The notes beneath the pieces are model-generated. The model was not told where the DNA came from and searched no databases. It was given only the letters and a program-made list of their open reading frames with translations. From Kordia sp. (GTDB lineage Bacteria; Bacteroidota; Bacteroidia; Flavobacteriales; Flavobacteriaceae), in contig NZ_JAKVBC010000012.1 in NCBI RefSeq assembly GCF_022447245.1, positions 1 through 64,000 on the forward strand: 64,000 bases of DNA, written 5' to 3'. The translations under genes and the position numbers were made by a program. Below, piece by piece: positions 9,197-18,203 of this stretch (position 1 is its first letter; each line of letters begins with the position of its first letter).

Positions 9197-9649
9197 ATGA
9201 AACGAGCTATTTTCCCAGGATCTTTTGATCCCATTACGTTAGGACATTACGATATTATAAAACGCGGCATCACATTATTTGATGAGGTTATTGTTGCTAT
9301 TGGTGTCAATTCTGCAAAGAAGTATATGTTTACGTTGGAGCAGCGAAAGAAATTTATTGAAGATTCTTTTGAGGATGAACCGAAAGTGAAAGTAGTTACC
9401 TATGAAGGTTTAACTGTAGATTTTTGCCTAAAACACAATGTAGATTTTATTTTACGTGGATTGCGAAATCCTGCTGATTTTGAGTTTGAGAAAGCCATTG
9501 CGCATACCAATCGTGATTTAGCTCCGATAGAAACTATTTTTTTACTAACTGCTGCTAGCACTTCTTATATTTCATCTTCTATTGTTCGTGAAGTTATTCG
9601 CCACAATGGAGACTATACATTGTTAGTTCCAGATACCGTTCGTGTTTAA
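9197..9649 (+). CDS. coaD: Pantetheine-phosphate adenylyltransferase
   Basis: 150 aa, the usual CoaD length. It transfers AMP from ATP to 4'-phosphopantetheine, the penultimate step of coenzyme A synthesis. The nucleotidyltransferase signature PGSFDPITLGHYDII is at residues 5-19 and the C-terminal SYISSSIVREV matches the ISSxxVR loop. Its stop codon region is shared with the convergent hybrid-kinase gene: the TTAA at 9646-9649 supplies both stops, so no room is left for a separate terminator between the genes. Confidence 0.96.
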   Translation: MKRAIFPGSFDPITLGHYDIIKRGITLFDEVIVAIGVNSAKKYMFTLEQRKKFIEDSFEDEPKVKVVTYEGLTVDFCLKHNVDFILRGLRNPADFEFEKAIAHTNRDLAPIETIFLLTAASTSYISSSIVREVIRHNGDYTLLVPDTVRV

Positions 9650-11799
9650 CTGGAAGCGACTTCAGATATTTTTGCGTAAAATTCTTCTGTGACGAATGGT
9701 TTTGAAATATAATCGTTCATTCCTGCAGATTTTATTTTCTCTGCGGTATCTTCTAAAGTAGTTGCTGTTAAAGCAACAATTGGAATTTTTGAATTGAATC
9801 GTCGTATTTCTCGTGTCGTTGCATATCCGTCCATTTCAGGCATGTGAATATCCATCAGTATCACATCAAATATCTCTTCTTGTAGTTTTTTAATTGCATC
9901 AAAGCCATTATTTGTAATCCTACAAACGGCTTCCTTTTTGGTAAGTATTTTTTGTGTTAGTAATTGATTGATTTTATTGTCATCAACGATTAATATCTTG
10001 AGCCCTTTTAAAATATCATGATTTTCTTTCTTCTCAATTTCTGGTTCCGCAAAGTCTTTTTTCAATGTTAAATAGAAATAAAATATAGAACCTTTTCCCT
10101 CTTCACTTTCAATTTTTATATCACTATCCAAAATCGTTAATAGTTTTTTTACGATTGCCAATCCTAATCCCGTACCACCATATTTACGATTTACTTGCAT
10201 GGATTCTTGTGAAAAGTCATCAAAAATTATTTTTTGTTTTTCTTTGGAAACTCCTATTCCATTATCAACTACACTGAAAAACAATTCCATAGCATCGCTC
10301 GTTTCCTTTACGTTTTTTACTGAAATTGTAATGTCTCCGTTTTTTGTAAATTTTATAGCATTTCCAATGAGGTTGATGAGTATTTGAGATATTTTTAAAG
10401 AATCTCCTTTTACTTTTTTAGGAATGCTTTCATCTAAAGTGATGACTATCTTATTTCCGTTATCGTTAATCGAAGTCCGCAAGGAATCAACAATATCACT
10501 AATTAAAGTTCTTAAATCAAATGAAACAGATTCAATTTCTATTTTTTTAGCATCAATTTTATTGATATGTAATACATTATTAATCAAAGCTAATAGGTGT
10601 TTTCCTGAAAAGTTTAATGATGTTAAATACTCTTCTTGATCTACCCTAGGATTTTCTTTTAATAGAATATCTGACAATCCAATAACTGCATACAATGGAG
10701 TTCGTAACTCATGCGATATTATAGAAAAAAAGTTTGCTTTGATCTGAGAAGCTTGCTCCGTTTTTTGTTTTGCTAAAGCAAGTTCATTTTTCTTTTTATA
10801 CAACTGATATACTATGATAAGTACTGAAATCAATAATGCGATGATGACGAATGTTAGTATTTTAAATTTTTGAATGGTTCGTGCCTGTTGTTTTTTTTCG
10901 TTTTCAACAATAGACATTTTTTCCTCCCCTTCTTGTATTTTATAGACTAACTTTAAGCGTTCAGCAGTGGTATTTTTTTCCACTTCATAACTCTTCTTTT
11001 CATAAAATATATGTTGTAAAAGAGCGTCATTAGCTTTGACTAAATCATTTTGTTCATTATGAATATTATAGTATATCTCGTATGATTTTGAATTCAAATC
11101 ATAATATTCTTCTTCATCATTTATACGAACTGCTCTTTGTAAACTTTCAATAGCTTCTTTATATCGCTTTTGTCTATAAAATGCTTTTCCCAATAGTAAA
11201 TGACCGTATGCTAAATTACGTTTGCGTTGTGGAATTTGTTTACTTATTTCAATACTTTTATTAAAAAAGGAAATGGCTTTTTCTTCATTATGTTGATCTA
11301 AATATACCCTACCAGTATTGAATAATGGGTCTGCTGCTACAGTAATATCATTTTTCAAATCAGCTATGGCTAATGCTCTTTCAAACAGTTGTAAAGCCGC
11401 CGAATATTCTTTTTTGTAGTAATGAAGAATTCCCAAATTATTGAGTGTTCTCCCTAACTGAATTGAGTCGCTTATTTTGGCTTGAATTTTAGACGCTTTG
11501 AGCATGTATTCATACGCCTTATCTCTTTCTAATAATCTTGCATAGGTAACACCAAGCGTATTATATCCTCTAGCTATTAAGGAATCATTTTGTAGTTCTT
11601 TGGCATTTTTTAGGGCAATGAGAGCATAATCGAGAGAAGCGGACAGTTGATATTTTTCACCTAAAGTAAAAGATTTTTCTAATAATAAAACACTACTATC
11701 TCTCAGCTTTTTTTTATCAGTTTGTGCTGAGGCAGCCACGGTAAAAAGCAAAAACAAAGTCCAAAATACTGATATTTTATTCAGATAGTTCCATTTCAT
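9646..11799 (-). CDS. TPR hybrid sensor histidine kinase/response regulator (array copy 1)
   Basis: 717 aa. Signal peptide (cleaved near ASAQT), then about 250 aa of tetratricopeptide repeats in the periplasm, one membrane segment (FKILTFVIIALLISVLIIVYQLY), HisKA with SHELRTPLYAVIG (His363), an HATPase_c domain with QILINLIGNAIKFT, DNGIGV and YGGTGLGLAIV, and a C-terminal receiver with VDDNKIN and phospho-acceptor Asp650 in ILMDIHMPEMDG, TA and K (ISKPF). There is no DNA-binding output, so a phosphotransfer partner elsewhere is expected. It is the third gene of a three-gene head-to-tail array (16246 down to 9646), 54 nt after the next copy. Confidence 0.93.
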   Translation of the reverse strand: MKWNYLNKISVFWTLFLLFTVAASAQTDKKKLRDSSVLLLEKSFTLGEKYQLSASLDYALIALKNAKELQNDSLIARGYNTLGVTYARLLERDKAYEYMLKASKIQAKISDSIQLGRTLNNLGILHYYKKEYSAALQLFERALAIADLKNDITVAADPLFNTGRVYLDQHNEEKAISFFNKSIEISKQIPQRKRNLAYGHLLLGKAFYRQKRYKEAIESLQRAVRINDEEEYYDLNSKSYEIYYNIHNEQNDLVKANDALLQHIFYEKKSYEVEKNTTAERLKLVYKIQEGEEKMSIVENEKKQQARTIQKFKILTFVIIALLISVLIIVYQLYKKKNELALAKQKTEQASQIKANFFSIISHELRTPLYAVIGLSDILLKENPRVDQEEYLTSLNFSGKHLLALINNVLHINKIDAKKIEIESVSFDLRTLISDIVDSLRTSINDNGNKIVITLDESIPKKVKGDSLKISQILINLIGNAIKFTKNGDITISVKNVKETSDAMELFFSVVDNGIGVSKEKQKIIFDDFSQESMQVNRKYGGTGLGLAIVKKLLTILDSDIKIESEEGKGSIFYFYLTLKKDFAEPEIEKKENHDILKGLKILIVDDNKINQLLTQKILTKKEAVCRITNNGFDAIKKLQEEIFDVILMDIHMPEMDGYATTREIRRFNSKIPIVALTATTLEDTAEKIKSAGMNDYISKPFVTEEFYAKISEVASS

Positions 11800-11853
11800 G
11801 TTGACTCAATTAAATAAATGATACTCAGCAAAAAACTACTAAGAGTTGTTAAA

Positions 11854-14034
11854 CTACATATATTTCTGAATCAAAGCAAATAATTGTGGAGCTTCAAAAG
11901 GTTTAATAATCATATCATTCATTCCCGAATTTACAATTTTTGGCAAGCTATCATCCAAAGAAACTGCCGTAAAAGCTATAATTGGCACTTTTTTATTGAA
12001 TTTTCTAATGACTGTTGTTGCTTCGTAACCGTCCATTTCTGGCATGTGAATATCCATCAAAATTAAATCGTAATAATTGTTCTTTACAGCTTCTATTGCT
12101 TCTGCTCCACTCGCAACAATATCAGCAGTGATCTTTTTAGTAGAAAGAATCTTTTGTGTCAACATCTGGTTGATTTTATTATCATCAACTACCAACATTT
12201 TTAGATGACTAAAGTCTATATCATCAATATGAATTTCGATATTTGAATCAATATTTTCAGTTGCTTTTGGGAAACGAATGTCAAATGTAAATGTAGTCCC
12301 TACATTTTCTTTACTTTGTAAATGAATGTCACTGTTATAAACTTCTAAAAGCTTTTTTACAATGGACAATCCTAAACCAGAACCTTGATATTCTTCATTA
12401 ACCGCATCATGATTTTGCGAAAACATTTCAAACACCTTTTCTTGTTTTTCTTTCGGAATTCCGATTCCAGTATCTTGCACACAAAAATGTAATTGTACAT
12501 CTTCCTCTGTTTCGTCAACTTTTTCAACACTTAAACGAATAGTTCCTTTTTTCGTAAACTTAATGGCATTACTAATAAGGTTGATGAGTATTTGAGAAAT
12601 TTTCAAACTATCACCTACTAATAATTCTGGAATTTCAGTATCATACGCGATATTAAGTTCGTTTTCACGATCTTTTATCAACAAGTCAAATGATTTAATG
12701 ATATTGTCAATATTTGCCTTTAAGTTAAATGTAGAAGCACCAATAGTAATGGTATTATCTTCCAATTTATTTGCTTGTAGAATATTATTTACTAATGAAA
12801 GCAAATGATCACCCGAAAATTTTAGCGACTTCAAATATTGCTGTTGTGAATCTCTTGGATTTTCCTCCAACAACAAATGTGTAATTCCAGTAACCGCATA
12901 CAAAGGTGTTCGCAATTCATGACTCATTATGGAGAAAAAGTTTGACTTCGTTTTTGAAGTCATTTCTGCTTTCAACTTTGCTTCTTCTAATTTATTGTAC
13001 TTGATCCTTAAAAGCTTGTTACTTTTTATCTTTTTATAAATAGCTTTGATGATCAATGCACCTAAGAAAAGGCAGCCCAAAAGCAACAAGACAATAATGA
13101 CTATTACTACTTTAAATCGGTTAACAATAATGCTTTTTTGGTAGTTTTTTTCTTCTAAAACATCGAGCTTAATTTGATCTTTACTTAAACTATAATTTGT
13201 TAACAATTCTTCTTCTAAACTATTTAGATCTTTATCTAACCCTTTTTTTAAGTTCTTTTGATAACTCAATAAGGCTTCTTTTTCTTTATCAATTTCACCT
13301 TTAACCTTATAGATTTCAGCTAATATTTTGTACGAAGTTGCTAGATCGTTTACATGTACATATTCGTTTAAAATATGTTTTTCTAGAAATTTTTGGGCAT
13401 TATCAAAATCATCCAGGTGATAATACGCATCTCCTTTGGTAAACTCTAAATAGTTCATTCGAGCTGTAAAAAAGACTTTATCATCAGTAGAAGCTTTCAC
13501 TCGTGCTTCCATCTCAGCAACTAACTTAAGTACGCTTCCATATCGCTTTTCCGCTTGTAGTACAGCTATCTTAGCCCAATCTAATAATAAAATATCTTCT
13601 ACCTTTTGCGTAGTTTTAGCAATAGCATATCCTTTTTTTAAGTATTGATGACATTCTCTATATTTCTCTTGTTGTATCATCATCCGAACTAAGTCATGAT
13701 ATACCAATGATATCTTGTGTTTGTTACCAAGTTGTTTAAGAAGTTTTAGAGATTTTTCATAGTATTTTTCAGCCTTAGCCAAATATTTCATTCGTTTATA
13801 CGTAAAAGCCAACGTGTAATAAGAATTAGCCAATGCAATATCATCTTCATTATTTGTTGAGTGTTGTATGGCGATATAATTATATGAAAGTGCTTTCCCA
13901 AAACTAAAATCGCGCGCCAAATGAAATGCTGTATTATTCAATGCAAAGATGCTATCTGTGGATACTTCTTGAGCGTTCAATTGAATACAAGTAAACATAT
14001 AAATGACAATATTTAGTATACAATTTTTATTCAC
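11854..14034 (-). CDS. TPR hybrid sensor histidine kinase/response regulator (array copy 2)
   Basis: 726 aa with the same architecture as its neighbours: signal peptide (cleaved after QLNA), periplasmic TPR region to about residue 290, membrane helix (FKVVIVIIVLLLLGCLFLGALII), HisKA SHELRTPLYAVTG (His372), intact HATPase_c (ISNAIKFT, DTGIGIP, YQGSGLGLSIV) and a receiver with Asp661 in LILMDIHMPEMDG. The N-terminal sensory part is much more diverged from the other copies than the catalytic parts, which suggests duplication followed by change in what is sensed. It overlaps the upstream copy by 8 nt, so the two are translationally coupled. Confidence 0.93.
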   Translation of the reverse strand: MNKNCILNIVIYMFTCIQLNAQEVSTDSIFALNNTAFHLARDFSFGKALSYNYIAIQHSTNNEDDIALANSYYTLAFTYKRMKYLAKAEKYYEKSLKLLKQLGNKHKISLVYHDLVRMMIQQEKYRECHQYLKKGYAIAKTTQKVEDILLLDWAKIAVLQAEKRYGSVLKLVAEMEARVKASTDDKVFFTARMNYLEFTKGDAYYHLDDFDNAQKFLEKHILNEYVHVNDLATSYKILAEIYKVKGEIDKEKEALLSYQKNLKKGLDKDLNSLEEELLTNYSLSKDQIKLDVLEEKNYQKSIIVNRFKVVIVIIVLLLLGCLFLGALIIKAIYKKIKSNKLLRIKYNKLEEAKLKAEMTSKTKSNFFSIMSHELRTPLYAVTGITHLLLEENPRDSQQQYLKSLKFSGDHLLSLVNNILQANKLEDNTITIGASTFNLKANIDNIIKSFDLLIKDRENELNIAYDTEIPELLVGDSLKISQILINLISNAIKFTKKGTIRLSVEKVDETEEDVQLHFCVQDTGIGIPKEKQEKVFEMFSQNHDAVNEEYQGSGLGLSIVKKLLEVYNSDIHLQSKENVGTTFTFDIRFPKATENIDSNIEIHIDDIDFSHLKMLVVDDNKINQMLTQKILSTKKITADIVASGAEAIEAVKNNYYDLILMDIHMPEMDGYEATTVIRKFNKKVPIIAFTAVSLDDSLPKIVNSGMNDMIIKPFEAPQLFALIQKYM

Positions 14035-16246
14035 TTGTTTTGTGTATTACGTAATCTATTTTATCGTACAACATTTCAGGCTCAAAAGGCTTACTGATGA
14101 CACCACTGATTTTTGTATCAACTACTTTTGAATAGGCATCCGAAATTTCCATGGCTGTCAATAGAATGATCGGAATATTGTTATTGTTTTCTCTAATTTT
14201 CTGAATAGTTTCCAAACCGTTTAGTTTCGGCATAAACATGTCCATTAGAATGAGATCAAAATCTTGTTTTTCTATAATATCAAGTGCAGAAAACCCACTT
14301 AGCACAACTTTAGTATTTATTTGTTGACGTTCCAAAATCTTTTGTGTCAACAGTCCATTTACAGCATTATCGTCTACAATTAAAATACTCAAGCCTTCAA
14401 AATTGTACGTTTTATTTTCAAATACAATTTCATCTTCTGTTTCAGATACCGAAACTTTTTTCAATTCCAGTTCGAAATAAAATTCTGTCCCTCTATCTAA
14501 AACACTTCGCAAATGGAGTTTTGACTTTAATACTTTTAATAGATTATTTACCGTTGTTAATCCCAAACCTAAGTCTATATATCCATTGTTTTCGCTCAAT
14601 ACAATTCCTTTTTCAAGATTTTCGAAAACAACATGCTTTTTTTGTTGTGGAATGCCCAAACCATTGTCTTTTACAGAAAATTTTAATCGAATGGTTTCAT
14701 TGGTTTCTCCTATTTGACTAATTTTTAATCGAATATTAGATTCCATATTATAACGAACCGCATTGTCTAGTAGATTGAATAAGATTTGAGAAATTTTTAA
14801 ACTATCACCAAGTAATTGCGTTGGGATACTTTCGTCTATTTTGACATCAATGTTATTGCGGTTTTCTTTTACCAGAAAGTTGACTGAAGTAATGACATTT
14901 TTTACATTTTTTTGCAAGTCAATATTTTCTTCTATAGCTTCCATTTTACTGGCTTCAATCTTATTCATTTGAAGAATATTATTGATAATAGCTAATAAAT
15001 GTTCTCCTGAAAATTTTAACGATTTTAAATACCGTTCTTGAAATTTTTCTGGTTTTTCTAACAACAATAAATTGGTCATTCCAATGATAGCATACAGAGG
15101 TGTACGCAACTCATGACTGATTAAGGAAAAGAAGTTTGCACGAATTTTGGATACATTTTCGATTTGCTTTTTTGCTTCAATCAACTGCCTATTTTGTCCA
15201 CTTAACAATGCATTTGTTCGAACTCTTGCGCGTTGATTCAGATAAAAAACACCTGTTAACAATACCAAAATCACCAAGATCACAACAAAAATGGTTGTCA
15301 ACTTTTGATAATTTTCAATATAAATTTCTTTTGTTTCTTGATCTTTCTCAATAGTCTCTAAACGATCTTCATATTCATCAATTCCGTACTTCAAAACAAT
15401 TTCTGAAAGCAACTCTTCTTTTTTGTGCAAATTGTACAACTCGTAAGATTCAATATGTTTTGTTAGCGCTGCCAGTTCTTCTTCCATTTGTCCTTGCTTG
15501 GCATAGATTTCAGCTAAATCTTTATGAGTTAATGCTAGTAATTCCAAGTGTTGTTTATTAGATACATCACTCATGGAAATTACTTCTTTGTAATGCGCTT
15601 CAGCCTCACTTGTTTTTTCTTGCCCAAATAAAGCTTGTCCAATAAAATAATGAGCTGTTGGTAGGATTCTAGATTCTGAAAGATTGTTTGTGTTTGTTGT
15701 ACAAAATGCAATTACTTTATTAAAACAATCTTCTGCTTTTTCGAATTCTTTTTGACTTAAATAAAGTTGTCCAATATTATATTTTGGATAGACAGAACTA
15801 ACATCATTTGGAAACTTTTTTGAGAGTTCTAAACTAAGTCGTAACTGTTCCTCTGCTTTTTCTGGCTGATCATTTCTAAATAGATAATAACCTATGTTAT
15901 TATATATTTTCATCAACCCTTTTTCATTGTTTGTACGCTTGTAATACGATGCTGCATTTTTATAGTTTTCAATTGCTAAATCACCCAAACTCATTCGAAT
16001 ATAGACAATCCCAAATGTTCGATAACTTTCAGCTATTAAACTGTCGTTTGCAACAAGTGTTGCTTGTTTTAACGCACGTTCACTATATGTAATTGCTTTG
16101 CTGAATTTTCGCTTAACGGAAAGTTCTTTTGCTGCTATTTGAAGTTTGATGATGCTATCCTTACTTATGCTTTGGGTGCTCTCAGTCTGTCCATGCATTG
16201 TTGAAGCAAAGACAATAAGCAGTAATAACACTCGTATGGTAGTCAT
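14027..16246 (-). CDS. TPR hybrid sensor histidine kinase/response regulator (array copy 3, degenerate ATP lid)
   Basis: 739 aa. Signal peptide (cleaved near MHGQT), TPR sensory region, membrane helix (FVVILVILVLLTGVFYL), HisKA SHELRTPLYAIIG (His378), HATPase_c and receiver (Asp669 in LILMDMFMPKLNG). The ATPase part departs from the other copies: the N box reads LLDNAVRYN, the F-box region FENLEKGI replaces the usual F-x-x-F-S-Q, and the G2 box is YIDLGLGLTTV instead of YGGTGLGLAIV. ATP turnover may be weak, so this copy could act mainly as phosphatase or as partner in a heterodimer. It is the first gene of the array; the next begins inside its last codons. Confidence 0.92.
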   Translation of the reverse strand: MTTIRVLLLLIVFASTMHGQTESTQSISKDSIIKLQIAAKELSVKRKFSKAITYSERALKQATLVANDSLIAESYRTFGIVYIRMSLGDLAIENYKNAASYYKRTNNEKGLMKIYNNIGYYLFRNDQPEKAEEQLRLSLELSKKFPNDVSSVYPKYNIGQLYLSQKEFEKAEDCFNKVIAFCTTNTNNLSESRILPTAHYFIGQALFGQEKTSEAEAHYKEVISMSDVSNKQHLELLALTHKDLAEIYAKQGQMEEELAALTKHIESYELYNLHKKEELLSEIVLKYGIDEYEDRLETIEKDQETKEIYIENYQKLTTIFVVILVILVLLTGVFYLNQRARVRTNALLSGQNRQLIEAKKQIENVSKIRANFFSLISHELRTPLYAIIGMTNLLLLEKPEKFQERYLKSLKFSGEHLLAIINNILQMNKIEASKMEAIEENIDLQKNVKNVITSVNFLVKENRNNIDVKIDESIPTQLLGDSLKISQILFNLLDNAVRYNMESNIRLKISQIGETNETIRLKFSVKDNGLGIPQQKKHVVFENLEKGIVLSENNGYIDLGLGLTTVNNLLKVLKSKLHLRSVLDRGTEFYFELELKKVSVSETEDEIVFENKTYNFEGLSILIVDDNAVNGLLTQKILERQQINTKVVLSGFSALDIIEKQDFDLILMDMFMPKLNGLETIQKIRENNNNIPIILLTAMEISDAYSKVVDTKISGVISKPFEPEMLYDKIDYVIHKTSE

Positions 16247-16328
16247 GTTTTAGTAAGTAGGCTATAATCAGGGCAAAAGATACAAAATTTAGCTATCTTT
16301 TTTACTTTTTAGTGGTACTTACATAAGA

Positions 16329-17972
16329 TTATTTTTGTAAATCCATCATTACATAATATCTTGGATCATCAACTGCATCTTCAATCACATTTGCTAATTT
16401 AGGTGAAGCTTTTATCATTAGGGCTTTACAGTCTTCACTTAAATGTTTGATGCGTAATTGTTTTCCAGCTGCTTCATATTTTTGTGTTAAGTTAAAAATA
16501 GCTTCCAATGCAGAATGATCTGAAACTCTCGATTCCATAAAATCAATCACCACTATATCCGGATCATTTTTTACATCAAATTTACTATTGAATGCTTGGA
16601 TACTTCCAAAGAATAATGGTCCAAAAATCTCGTATACTTTTGTTCCATCTTCCAAAACTTTTTTACGTGCACGAATACGTTTAGCGTTTTCCCAAGAAAA
16701 TACCAAGGCAGAAATAATCACACCTGCAATAACAGCTACGGCTAAATCTTTCCAAACCGTAATTAATGAAACCGCAATTAATACAATAGCATCACTAATA
16801 GGTATTTTATTCAAAATTCTAAAACTACTCCAAGCAAACGTTCCAATTACTACCATAAACATTACGCCTACTAATGCTGCAATAGGAACTTGTTCTATCA
16901 GTCCAGAAGCAAAAAGAATAAAACACAATAAAGCAACAGCCGCTACAATTCCAGAAAGTCTTCCACGTCCACCACCTTTTATATTGATAATTGATTGTCC
17001 AATCATAGCACAACCTCCCATTCCTCCAAAAAGTCCATTTAAAATATTAGCGCCACCTTGTGCCAAACATTCGCGGTTTCCATATCCACGTGTTTCGGTC
17101 AATTCGTCCACTAAGTTTAAGGTCATTAATGATTCTATCAATCCAATCGCTGCTAATATAAACGCGTAAGGCATCATAATCCATAAGTTACTCCATGACC
17201 ACAATTCAGCAGAAAATATGCCTGATTGAAATGTTGGCAAACCTCCCTTTAGTCCTGTAGACTCTCCATTACTACCTTCAACAATAAAGGATTTTACGGT
17301 AGCTACATCGTCAATATTCCCTAAAATCACAATCGCAGAAACCACAATAATAGCAATTAAAGCTTCTGGCAATTTCTTTGTTAATTTTGGCAATCCCCAC
17401 ATGATTAACATGGTCAATCCAACCAAACCAAGCATAAGTAAAAAACTAGTATTATTGAATAATGAATTCAACCATTCTCCCGTATTTGACCAAAAAGAAA
17501 TTTCCTCAGGTGCTATAGTTGGAAACATTTCTAGTTGCGACATAAAAATTACAATCGCCAGACCATTCACAAATCCCATCATCACAGGATGCGGAATCAA
17601 ACGAACAAATTTTCCAAGTTTAAAAGCGCCGGCTGCTGCTTGAATCACACCAACCATCAATAAGGTAATGAATAAAAACATCAATCCTTGATCTTCAATT
17701 CCAGTTTCCAAACCTAATTCATTTCCTTTTGCTACCAAAGCAACCATTACAACTGCCATAGCTCCTGTAGCTCCAGAAATCATTCCCGGTCGTCCACCGA
17801 AAATTGCCGTGATCAATCCCATCATAAAAGCTCCATACAAACCAACCATTGGCGGAACACCTGCCACAAAGGCAAAGGCAACAGCTTCAGGCACTAAAGC
17901 CAAAGCAACCGTCAATCCACTTAAAATATCATTCTTGGCATTTGCCGCACGTTTTCTAATAAACTCAGTCAT
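16329..17972 (-). CDS. SulP-family inorganic anion transporter with STAS domain
   Basis: 547 aa. About a dozen hydrophobic helices begin with GLTVALALVPEAVAFAFVAG (the SulP signature) and include GGRPGMISGATGAMAVVMV and GGMGGCAMIGQS. The C-terminal part (about residues 430-547) is a STAS domain with IVVIDFMESRVSDHSALEAI. SulP proteins move sulfate, bicarbonate or other anions across the inner membrane; the substrate cannot be told from sequence here. It is a single gene with its own promoter (18013-18042). Confidence 0.92.
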   Translation of the reverse strand: MTEFIRKRAANAKNDILSGLTVALALVPEAVAFAFVAGVPPMVGLYGAFMMGLITAIFGGRPGMISGATGAMAVVMVALVAKGNELGLETGIEDQGLMFLFITLLMVGVIQAAAGAFKLGKFVRLIPHPVMMGFVNGLAIVIFMSQLEMFPTIAPEEISFWSNTGEWLNSLFNNTSFLLMLGLVGLTMLIMWGLPKLTKKLPEALIAIIVVSAIVILGNIDDVATVKSFIVEGSNGESTGLKGGLPTFQSGIFSAELWSWSNLWIMMPYAFILAAIGLIESLMTLNLVDELTETRGYGNRECLAQGGANILNGLFGGMGGCAMIGQSIINIKGGGRGRLSGIVAAVALLCFILFASGLIEQVPIAALVGVMFMVVIGTFAWSSFRILNKIPISDAIVLIAVSLITVWKDLAVAVIAGVIISALVFSWENAKRIRARKKVLEDGTKVYEIFGPLFFGSIQAFNSKFDVKNDPDIVVIDFMESRVSDHSALEAIFNLTQKYEAAGKQLRIKHLSEDCKALMIKASPKLANVIEDAVDDPRYYVMMDLQK

Positions 17973-18012
17973 ACTAATTTGCTATTATGATTCTTCTAAA
18001 AATAAGAAGCGG

Positions 18013-18042
18013 CAAAAATACAGCTATTATTTTGTCCTGCAA
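18013..18042 (-). promoter_or_regulatory. Bacteroidota-type promoter for the SulP gene
   Basis: On the minus strand TTG (18042-18040), a 19-bp spacer and TATTTTTG (18020-18013) match the Bacteroidota -33/-7 consensus (TTG, 17-23 bp, TAnnTTTG). It sits about 40 bp in front of the SulP start. Confidence 0.62.
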
Positions 18043-18175
18043 GTTTTTAAGAATATCAAATAAGGAATCACAAGCTTTTCATAACAATTACAATATGTAT
18101 TGTTGAATTTGTAAAGTTTTCTTTAAATGGAAATGATGCATCGCATTACAGAGGTATTTATTCTATTTTTTTACC

Positions 18176-18183
18176 TAAGTTTG
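18176..18183 (+). promoter_or_regulatory. Probable -7 element before the M14 peptidase
   Basis: TAAGTTTG matches TAnnTTTG and lies 20 bp before the ATG; the -33 element is not clear. Confidence 0.45.
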
Positions 18184-18203
18184 AAAAGCCAAAAATCATT
18201 TTC

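Noticed and set aside
16588-17169. 193-codon plus-strand ORF
   Set aside because: Antisense shadow of the SulP gene; Ile/Pro-rich with no protein-like pattern.
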